Assembly: GCA_019689955.1 (NCBI GenBank)
Contig: JADGGM010000216.1
Coordinates: forward strand, 1-5,949
DNA: 5,949 nucleotides
Reading direction: 5' to 3'
DNA from: Gemmatimonadaceae bacterium
GTDB taxonomy: Bacteria; Gemmatimonadota; Gemmatimonadetes; Gemmatimonadales; Gemmatimonadaceae
Program-made: the position numbers and the translations under genes
The notes under the pieces: model-generated
Databases searched by the model: none
What the model was told of the DNA's origin: nothing
Seen by the model: the letters and a program-made list of their open reading frames with translations, nothing else
Shown here: piece by piece, positions 1 through 4,882 of the stretch
Layout of the letters: each line of letters opens with the position of its first letter
How positions within the stretch are numbered: position 1 is the first letter of the stretch

Positions 1-138
1 GGGGGGAGCGGGGCATGCGGGAAAGTTAGCGCGCGGCGACCGGCCCCAGAGCACGGGCACGACGCCGCGCCCCGGGCTTGCCTTGTCCCCCCGATGGCGA
101 CATGCTCCCCGAAAGCCTCCACGAAACACTTCGACGAC

Positions 139-143
139 AGGTG
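139..143 (+). promoter_or_regulatory. Ribosome binding site (AGGTG) for the SDR gene
   Basis: AGGTG matches part of the consensus AGGAGGTG and ends 6 nt before GTG 150. No comparable site precedes the in-frame ATGs at 78 and 102. This, together with the protein alignment, decides the start in favour of GTG 150. Confidence 0.5.
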
Positions 144-149
144 ACGACT

Positions 150-860
150 GTGAGCTTCGAGCAGAAAGTGGTGCTGGTGACGGGGATCGGGCGGAAGGGG
201 CAGACCGGCGAAGCGATCGCCCGCGCCTTCGCCGAACGCGGGGCGCGCATCATCGCCGTGGACCACGTGGCCGCCGAGGGGGACGCACGCGCGGCCGAGC
301 TCCGCGCCGCCGGGTTCGACGCACGCGCCTTCGCCTGCGATCTCTCCGATGAAGCGCAGGTCGCCGCGCTCGCCGCCAAGGTGCGGGAGGGCTACGGCCC
401 GCGGCTGGATGTGCTCATCAACGCCGCCGGCGGGTTCGCGATGAGCGGCCCGGTGGCCGAAAGCGACGTCGCCGTCTGGAACCACCAGTTCGCGATCAAC
501 CTCACCACGGCTTACCTCACCACGCGCGCCTTCCTCCCCCTCCTCCGAGCGGCGCGCGGCGCGATCATCTACTTCGCCTCCGCCGCGGCGCTCCCGGGTG
601 CCAAGGGCGCGCAGATGGCCGCGTACGCGGCGGCCAAGAGCGGCGTCCTCGCGCTCATGCGCGCCGTCGCCGCCGAAGAGGGAGCACACGGCGTCCGCGC
701 CAACGCCGTCGCCCCCACCGCCATCCGCACCGCCGCGAACCTCGAAGCCATGGGCCCCGACGCCAAGTACGTCGAGCGCGAGGACGTCGCCGCGACGCTC
801 GTGTGGCTCGCCTCCGACGCAGCCGCGGCCGTCACGGGGCAAGTGCTCCAGCTCAGCTAG
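150..860 (+). CDS. Short-chain dehydrogenase/reductase (SDR) family oxidoreductase
   Basis: A cytosolic NAD(P)-dependent oxidoreductase with a Rossmann fold; the substrate cannot be told. Read from GTG 150 it has 236 residues, near the usual SDR length of about 240-260. Beta-1 runs into the TG of the cofactor-binding loop at residues 11-12. The loop (TGIGRKGQTGEAIA) is two residues longer than the classical TGxxxGxG. D38 at the end of beta-2 suggests a preference for NAD(H). D64 is the adenine-contacting Asp, and N91-A-A-G stands for the usual NNAG. The catalytic tetrad is N117, S144, Y159 and K163 (YAAAK). The chain ends at VTGQVLQLS, just short of the DGG found at the end of most family members. 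The longer in-frame starts at 78 and 102 would add a non-conserved leader. A beta-ketoacyl-ACP reductase or sugar or alcohol dehydrogenase role is possible. The gene stands alone, 53 nt before the initiator gene. Confidence 0.9.
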   Translation: MSFEQKVVLVTGIGRKGQTGEAIARAFAERGARIIAVDHVAAEGDARAAELRAAGFDARAFACDLSDEAQVAALAAKVREGYGPRLDVLINAAGGFAMSGPVAESDVAVWNHQFAINLTTAYLTTRAFLPLLRAARGAIIYFASAAALPGAKGAQMAAYAAAKSGVLALMRAVAAEEGAHGVRANAVAPTAIRTAANLEAMGPDAKYVEREDVAATLVWLASDAAAAVTGQVLQLS

Positions 861-901
861 CCGCTGTGCCCGGTAGCTGGCGGCTCACGGCCGGCCAACC
901 A

Positions 902-907
902 TAGTAT
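902..907 (+). promoter_or_regulatory. Candidate -10 box of a leaderless promoter for the initiator gene
   Basis: TAGTAT fits the TANNNT core of a bacterial -10 box and lies in the only A/T-rich spot of a GC-rich gap. It ends 6 nt before ATG 914, so transcription would begin at or next to the start codon. No clear -35 hexamer is seen 16-18 nt upstream. There is also no Shine-Dalgarno sequence at a workable distance from ATG 914, which agrees with a leaderless message. This is inferred from spacing only. Confidence 0.35.
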
Positions 908-913
908 TAGGCC

Positions 914-1765
914 ATGGGCATCGCGGCGCGACGCCGACTCGCTACGCGAACGATCCTCCTCGACCGTTCGCTGGAGGCGCTCCCGCTCTTCCGGCTCAGC
1001 GACTCGGCCGATGATTCCGCCATCACCTACGCCCCGCCCTCCGGCGGACGGTGGCGCGTGCTCCCCAACCCCGGCGACCGCCTCCCCGGCACCTTCGATC
1101 AAGATGTCTACATCGAGCTGTGGCGCCGCTACCACGAGGCGGGCGCGCCGTCCGACGGCGTCATCACCTTCACGCTCCACGCCTTTCTCCGCTCCATCGG
1201 CCGCCGCGCCGATGGACGCACCTACGAGCAGCTCCGATCCGCGCTCGCACGCCTGCAACACACCACGCTCGACTCCCTCGGCGTGTACTACGACGCAGCC
1301 TCCCGAGCCCCCGTCAACACCCGGCTCACCATCCTTACCGCCGTCTCCATCGAGCGACGCCGCGTCGCGGACCGCGATCAGCTCACCCTCTTCCCGACCC
1401 TCACCGCCTCCGAGCCCGGTGAGGCCATGGTGACCCTCGCTCCCCTCCCGCGAGCCAACGTCGCCTGCGGCCATGTCGCGGTACTGTCGGCACCGCAGTA
1501 CCAGGCGTTGTCATCGCCCGTGGCACGGCGCCTCTACCGGCTCCTCGAGGTCGCCCGGGAGGAAGGAAATCTCACCTGGCGGGTAGCACTCGCTCAGCTC
1601 GCTGAGCAACTTCCCTTGGCGCAGCGGTATCCGTCGCACCTGCAGCGGGTGCTGCAACCGGCGCACGAGATGCTCGTCGCCGCCGGGCTGCTGCGCGATG
1701 CCGCAGTCCGGCAACACCGGCGCGAGTGGTTCGTGGATTACGTCCTGGCTGCCCGGATGCCCTGA
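914..1765 (+). CDS. Plasmid-type replication initiator protein (RPA / replication initiator protein A family)
   Basis: A 283-residue protein that I recognise as the RPA-type replication initiator, a tandem winged-helix DNA-binding family (Pfam RPA; related in style to TrfA/Rep initiators). Known members bind repeated sites at plasmid origins and load the host helicase. Family-like segments are the arginine-rich start (residues 6-12), the WRVLPNPGDRLPGTFDQDVY stretch near 47-66, a helix-rich region at 103-128 reading RSALARLQHTTLDSLGVYYD, and the second module LSAPQYQALSSPVARRLYRLL at about 191-211. A C-terminal winged-helix end (EWFVDYVL) lies near 271-278. The length is normal and there is no frameshift. 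No iterons, DnaA boxes or parA/parB genes are visible nearby, so a role at an origin is not shown; it may instead be a domesticated DNA-binding regulator. The 59-aa gene follows 61 nt later. Codon use is somewhat less strict in the last third (TTG, GTA, TAT), which could hint at acquisition, but this is weak. Confidence 0.8.
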   Translation: MGIAARRRLATRTILLDRSLEALPLFRLSDSADDSAITYAPPSGGRWRVLPNPGDRLPGTFDQDVYIELWRRYHEAGAPSDGVITFTLHAFLRSIGRRADGRTYEQLRSALARLQHTTLDSLGVYYDAASRAPVNTRLTILTAVSIERRRVADRDQLTLFPTLTASEPGEAMVTLAPLPRANVACGHVAVLSAPQYQALSSPVARRLYRLLEVAREEGNLTWRVALAQLAEQLPLAQRYPSHLQRVLQPAHEMLVAAGLLRDAAVRQHRREWFVDYVLAARMP

Positions 1766-1814
1766 CTGCGCCTGAACCTTGCAACATGAACGCGTACCAC
1801 ACCGTTCCTTCACC

Positions 1815-1820
1815 GGAGAG
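1815..1820 (+). promoter_or_regulatory. Ribosome binding site (GGAGAG) for the 59-aa gene
   Basis: GGAGAG lies 6 nt before ATG 1827. An in-frame ATG at 1785, two codons inside the longer open frame, and an upstream start at 1779 both lack such a site. The start is therefore placed at 1827. Confidence 0.6.
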
Positions 1821-1826
1821 CACGAC

Positions 1827-2006
1827 ATGGCAACCAAGCTAGACAAGACGCTCAAGCGCGAGATCGAGATCGACGGCCAGGCCTACATGGTCGCGATCTC
1901 TCCGGAAGGAGTGAAGCTGACCCAAAAAGGATTCCGGAAAGGCCCGGAACTGAGCTGGAAGCAGTTGCTCGCCTCCGGTACCATGAGCGGTGGAGAGAAC
2001 GAATAG
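1827..2006 (+). CDS. Small conserved-looking hypothetical protein (59 aa)
   Basis: A 59-residue soluble protein with no signal peptide or membrane segment; I cannot name its family or function. The start MATKLDK is charged. The core alternates in a way that suggests a small beta-sheet: REIEIDGQAYMVAISPEG at about 11-28, then a lysine-rich turn (KLTQKGFRKG, 30-39) and ELSWKQLLAS (41-50). The tail is short and polar (GTMSGGENE). The pattern of two short strands, a basic KGxRKG loop and an (E)LSW helix start looks like a real fold rather than chance coding, and it has a good ribosome site. It follows the initiator gene by 61 nt in the same direction and may share its transcript. Possible roles are a nucleic-acid-binding or regulatory partner, inferred from context and basic loop only. 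The hairpin pair starting 29 nt after its stop could end its message. Confidence 0.65.
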   Translation: MATKLDKTLKREIEIDGQAYMVAISPEGVKLTQKGFRKGPELSWKQLLASGTMSGGENE

Positions 2007-2034
2007 ATACGAGCCGCACCGGCGCCGCGGAGCG

Positions 2035-2050
2035 GCCCCGTGCGCGGGGC
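2035..2050 (+). other. Hairpin A between the 59-aa gene and the protease gene
   Basis: GCCCCG (2035-2040) pairs perfectly with CGGGGC (2045-2050) around the loop TGCG. It shares bases 2045-2050 with the next, longer hairpin, so only one of the two can form at a time. Without a following T-run it is not a classical terminator. In DNA this rich in G and C a 6-bp stem alone could be chance. Confidence 0.45.
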
Positions 2051-2074
2051 GGAAGGAACTTCCCTTCCGCCCCG
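2045..2074 (+). terminator. Strong 12-bp hairpin, possible terminator or attenuator
   Basis: CGGGGCGGAAGG (2045-2056) is perfectly complementary to CCTTCCGCCCCG (2063-2074), with a 6-nt loop AACTTC. It lies 38 nt after the stop of the 59-aa gene and 41 nt before the protease start. A 12-bp perfect stem is beyond what chance pairing would readily give. No T-tract follows (GGCCGTATCTC), so it would work as a U-less terminator, an mRNA 3'-end stabiliser, or a leader element of the protease message. Confidence 0.55.
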
Positions 2075-2084
2075 GCCGTATCTC

Positions 2085-2090
2085 AAGGAG
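2085..2090 (+). promoter_or_regulatory. Orphan AAGGAG (Shine-Dalgarno-like) upstream of the protease
   Basis: This is a perfect SD core, yet the first in-frame ATG (2116) is 25 nt away, too far for normal use. An in-frame TGA at 2092-2094 blocks an earlier start. The only in-frame codon at good spacing (7 nt) is ATC at 2098, a very rare start. The site may therefore be used with a rare start, be looped closer, or be chance. Confidence 0.3.
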
Positions 2091-2115
2091 CTGATCGATC
2101 GCCCCAATCACCCGG

Positions 2116-3741
2116 ATGTACCCTATGCCTCGCCTCCGTACCCTCGCCCTCGCCGGCGCCCTGGTCGTCCCGGCCGTCATCGGCGGCTTCGTCGCCCAGG
2201 AACACTCCACACGCGATGGCGCCCGCGTCTTCGATCAGGTCCTCTCACTCGTCTCGGACCGCTTCGTCGACACGATCGACACGGGCACGCTCTACGAGAA
2301 AGCCGCACGCGGGCTCGTCGAGCAGCTCAACGATCCGTACTCCGAGCTCTTCTCCCCCAAGCAGCTCAAGCGATTCTCCACACAGTCCACCGGTCGCTAC
2401 GGCGGCATCGGGATGCTGATCGAGGACCAGCAGGGGCACATCACCGTCGTGCGCGTCTTCCCGCACACGCCGGCCGAGGCCGCGGGGATCGTGGAGGGGG
2501 ACCAGATCATCGGGATCGACACCGCGAGCATCCGCGGATGGTCCTCGCAGCAAGTGTCCGACATGCTCGTCGGCACGATCGGGACGCAGGTGAAGGTCCG
2601 CTTCGCCCGCCCCGGCGTCGCGCAGCCGATCGAGCACACCTTCACACGCGCCGAGATCCACGTCCCGGCGGTCCCGTTCTCGCTCATGCTCGAGAACAAG
2701 ATCGCCTACATCCCCCTGCAGACGTTCAACGAGACCGCCGCCGAGGAGCTCCAGAACGCGGTCGATCAACGCATCCGCGAAGGAGCCAGGGCGATCATCC
2801 TCGACCTGCGCAACAACCCGGGCGGGATCCTCGACCAGGGACTCTCCGTGGCCGACCTCTTCCTCAAGCCGGGGCAGGAGATCGCCAGCGTCCGCACACG
2901 CCAAGGGCCGCCCCAGGTCTACACCGCGCACGCGGGTGAGCACATCCCGAACACGCCGCTGGTCGTCCTCGTCGACGGCTACTCGGCCTCCGCAGCCGAG
3001 ATCGTGACCGGCGCGCTCCAGGACCACGACCGCGCCCTCGTCGTCGGCACCACGTCGTTCGGCAAGGGGCTCGTGCAGACCGTCTTCCCGCTCGACGGAG
3101 GCTGGGCGCTCAAGCTCACCAGCGGCAAGTGGTACACGCCGAGCGGCCGGTCCATCCAGAAGGACCGCAAGCGCCTCGACCCCGATTCGGTCATGGCGAC
3201 CGGTGCCCCGCCGGCCAACGAGGACACCATCGCTCCCGATTCGCTCGAGCGCGAGTCGGTCAAGAAGAATCGCCCCGCGTACAAGAGCGACGCCGGACGG
3301 CTCGTGTACGGCGGCGGCGGGATCACCCCCGACGTCATCGTCCCCGAGGACACGATCTCCACAGCGGAGCAGGAGTTCGCCAAGGCCATCGCCCCGAAGC
3401 TCCCCGCCGTCCGCAGCGTGCTCTACGCCTACGCCATCCAGCTCAAGGGGAGCGTGACGCCGAACTTCACCGTGAAGCCGGAGTGGCGCGAGGAGCTCTA
3501 CCGCCGCCTCACCGCGGCCAAGATCGACGTCGACAAGAAGCAGTACGACGCCGCCGCCCCCCTGGTGAACCGCTGGATCTCGAACCAGGTCGCGCAGCTC
3601 GCGTTCGGCGATTCCGCCGCCTTCCGCCGTCAGATCCCTGACGACCCGCAGCTCGAGAAGGCGATCGAGCTCCTCAAGAAAGGACAATCCCAGAAGGACC
3701 TCTTCTCCCTGGCGCAAGCCACGGAGCACCAACGGCACTAA
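2116..3741 (+). CDS. S41 family carboxy-terminal processing peptidase (CtpA/Prc-like), secreted
   Basis: A 541-residue serine protease of the tail-specific (Ctp) type, which trims or degrades proteins from the C-terminus in the periplasm. Residues 1-27 look like a signal peptide or membrane anchor (basic MYPMPRLR, then a hydrophobic run to about 26). An N-terminal helical part spans 36-90 (LNDPYSELFS). The PDZ domain covers roughly 92-172, with YGGIGM at 95-100. The S41 core begins near 180 and carries DLRNNPGG (230-237). The Ser-Lys-Gln catalytic set is complete: S292 in SASAAEI, K317 in FGKG and Q321. The family motif YGGGGITPD follows after an approximately 40-residue charged linker (356-395). 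Beyond it there is a mostly helical C-terminal extension of about 120 residues, so the protein is longer than the 400-450 residues of plain CtpA. Two ATGs compete (2116, 2125) and neither has an SD at normal range. The lipoprotein gene begins 8 nt after the stop, so the two are probably one operon. Confidence 0.95.
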   Translation: MYPMPRLRTLALAGALVVPAVIGGFVAQEHSTRDGARVFDQVLSLVSDRFVDTIDTGTLYEKAARGLVEQLNDPYSELFSPKQLKRFSTQSTGRYGGIGMLIEDQQGHITVVRVFPHTPAEAAGIVEGDQIIGIDTASIRGWSSQQVSDMLVGTIGTQVKVRFARPGVAQPIEHTFTRAEIHVPAVPFSLMLENKIAYIPLQTFNETAAEELQNAVDQRIREGARAIILDLRNNPGGILDQGLSVADLFLKPGQEIASVRTRQGPPQVYTAHAGEHIPNTPLVVLVDGYSASAAEIVTGALQDHDRALVVGTTSFGKGLVQTVFPLDGGWALKLTSGKWYTPSGRSIQKDRKRLDPDSVMATGAPPANEDTIAPDSLERESVKKNRPAYKSDAGRLVYGGGGITPDVIVPEDTISTAEQEFAKAIAPKLPAVRSVLYAYAIQLKGSVTPNFTVKPEWREELYRRLTAAKIDVDKKQYDAAAPLVNRWISNQVAQLAFGDSAAFRRQIPDDPQLEKAIELLKKGQSQKDLFSLAQATEHQRH

Positions 3742-3749
3742 CCGCACTC

Positions 3750-4793
3750 ATGCGCCTGTCGACCCTTCTCTGCGCGGCCACTTCGGTGGCCGCGCTCGCG
3801 TGTGGGGGACACCCCCCCATGACGCGCATCGCCCCCGCGCCAGGTGAGTCGCACCTGGCCAACATCCGCCAGCTCACCCACGGCGGCGAGAACGCGGAAG
3901 CGTACTTCAGCGCCGACGGCCGCCGTCTCATCTTCCAGTCCACTCGCGACGGCCGGCGCTGCGACCAGCAGTACATCATGGACCTCGACGGCTCGCACGT
4001 GCACCGCGTCTCCACCGGCACGGGGAAGACGACGTGCGGCTACTTCTTCGCCTACGACAAGAAGATCTTCTTCGCCTCCACCCACGCCGTCGACACCGCT
4101 TGCCCCCCGAAGCCCGACCCGTCCAAGGGATACGTGTGGGGCCTCGATCCGTTCGACATCTACACCGCCAACGCCGACGGCTCGGGCCTCCAACGCCTCA
4201 CCCACAACGGCGTCTACACTGCCGAAGGGACGCTCTCCCCCGATGGCCGCACGATCGTCTTCACGTCGCTCGTGCAGGGAGACCTCGACATCTATACGAT
4301 GAACGTCGACGGGACGAACGTGCGCCGCCTCACCACGACCGTCGGCTACGATGGCGGGCCGTTCTTCTCCCCCGATGGCAAGCAGATCGTCTACCGCGCT
4401 TACCACCCCACCGATTCGGCCGAGCTCGCGGACTACCGCGCGCTCCTCGCCCAGCACATCGTCCGCCCGAGCAAGATGGAGATCTGGGTGATGAACGCCG
4501 ACGGAAGCAATCAGCACCAGGTCACGCACCTGGGCGGCGCCAACTTCGCACCGTACTTCACCCCCGACGGACGACGCATCATCTTCTCGTCGAACTTCCG
4601 GAACCCGCACAGCGGGAACTTCGATCTCTACCTCGTGAACCTCGACGGTTCCGGGTTGGAGCAGGTGACCACGAGCCCTGAGTTCGACGGCTTCCCGCAG
4701 TTCAGCCCCGACGGCAAACATCTCGTCTGGGCCTCCAACCGCCACGCCGGCAACCCGCACGAAACCAACATCTTCCTCGCCGACTGGCGGTGA
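3750..4793 (+). CDS. TolB-like PD40 beta-propeller lipoprotein
   Basis: A 347-residue envelope protein. The start MRLSTLLCAATSVAALACGG is a lipoprotein signal with lipobox ALAC, so C18 should be lipidated after cleavage. The rest holds six WD40-like (PD40) blades, recognised by F-S-P-D-G-(K/R) strands at residues 53-64, 101-110 (degenerate), 162-173, 206-217, 260-271 and 308-319. Five companion strands of the type (D/E)IYxxNxDGSxxxxLT are at about 74, 135, 179, 244 and 281. This matches a six-bladed TolB C-domain propeller but lacks the N-terminal TolB domain, so it is not the Tol-Pal TolB itself. A linker at 217-243 (HPTDSAELADYR) interrupts blade four. Three cysteines (C71, C96, C118) lie in the first part and could form disulfides in the periplasm. 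The gene begins 8 nt after the protease stop with no clear ribosome site, which suggests translational coupling. Such propellers bind protein partners; a substrate or adaptor role for the protease is inference. Confidence 0.9.
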   Translation: MRLSTLLCAATSVAALACGGHPPMTRIAPAPGESHLANIRQLTHGGENAEAYFSADGRRLIFQSTRDGRRCDQQYIMDLDGSHVHRVSTGTGKTTCGYFFAYDKKIFFASTHAVDTACPPKPDPSKGYVWGLDPFDIYTANADGSGLQRLTHNGVYTAEGTLSPDGRTIVFTSLVQGDLDIYTMNVDGTNVRRLTTTVGYDGGPFFSPDGKQIVYRAYHPTDSAELADYRALLAQHIVRPSKMEIWVMNADGSNQHQVTHLGGANFAPYFTPDGRRIIFSSNFRNPHSGNFDLYLVNLDGSGLEQVTTSPEFDGFPQFSPDGKHLVWASNRHAGNPHETNIFLADWR

Positions 4794-4794
4794 C

Positions 4795-4810
4795 GGCGGC
4801 CCCGGCCGCC
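4795..4810 (+). terminator. Short GC hairpin after the lipoprotein gene
   Basis: GGCGGC (4795-4800) pairs with GCCGCC (4805-4810) around CCCG, starting 1 nt after the stop codon. No T-run follows, so it is at best a weak terminator. It may mark the end of the protease/lipoprotein message before the separately led SPFH gene. Confidence 0.4.
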
Positions 4811-4848
4811 CCGGACACGCCCCTATGTACTGGCGCCCCGTCGGTCTG

Positions 4849-4854
4849 TAGCTT
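4849..4854 (+). promoter_or_regulatory. Weak candidate -10 box upstream of the SPFH gene
   Basis: TAGCTT fits TANNNT and lies in the least GC-rich part of the 89-nt gap, 28 nt before ATG 4883. It has no good -35 partner. A promoter in this gap is plausible because a hairpin precedes it and a strong ribosome site follows, but the exact box is uncertain. Confidence 0.2.
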
Positions 4855-4870
4855 ACGAAAGACCCCTGTT

Positions 4871-4876
4871 AAGGAG
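4871..4876 (+). promoter_or_regulatory. Strong ribosome binding site (AAGGAG) for the SPFH gene
   Basis: AAGGAG stands 6 nt before ATG 4883, the best SD in the window at a usable distance. It fixes the start of the SPFH gene and suggests good expression. Confidence 0.8.
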
Positions 4877-4882
4877 CGACCC

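Noticed and set aside
1..29. Possible 3' end of an upstream gene on the + strand (frame ending in TAG 27-29)
   Set aside because: Only nine codons are visible and they read a Gly/Arg-rich stretch. That is too little to tell coding from chance.
78..149. Longer N-terminus for the SDR from ATG 78 or ATG 102
   Set aside because: The extra 16-24 residues have no SDR counterpart and lack a ribosome site. GTG 150 has AGGTG at good spacing.
861..913. Iterons or an origin in the gap before the initiator gene
   Set aside because: Only one GGCCGGCC palindrome and one short A/T-rich spot are present. There are no direct repeats of origin type and no DnaA box was seen.
2040..2939. + strand open frame of 299 codons overlapping the protease in another frame
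   Set aside because: The translation is dominated by Arg, Pro, His and Gly, typical of a shifted frame of GC-rich coding DNA.
2245..3747. Antisense open frame of 500 codons opposite the protease gene
   Set aside because: It mirrors the protease codons in GC-rich DNA, giving a Val/Asp/Glu/Arg/Gly/Leu-rich product with no recognisable motif. The + strand gene has a full catalytic set.
3890..4740. Short DNA repeats with a GACGGC-like core in the lipoprotein gene
   Set aside because: They encode the repeated DG turns of the propeller blades, so they are protein repeats and not separate DNA elements.
3738..4760. Antisense open frame of 340 codons opposite the lipoprotein gene
   Set aside because: It has the composition of a shadow frame (Val, Gly, Glu, Arg) and no family motif, while the + strand has a signal peptide and six propeller blades.
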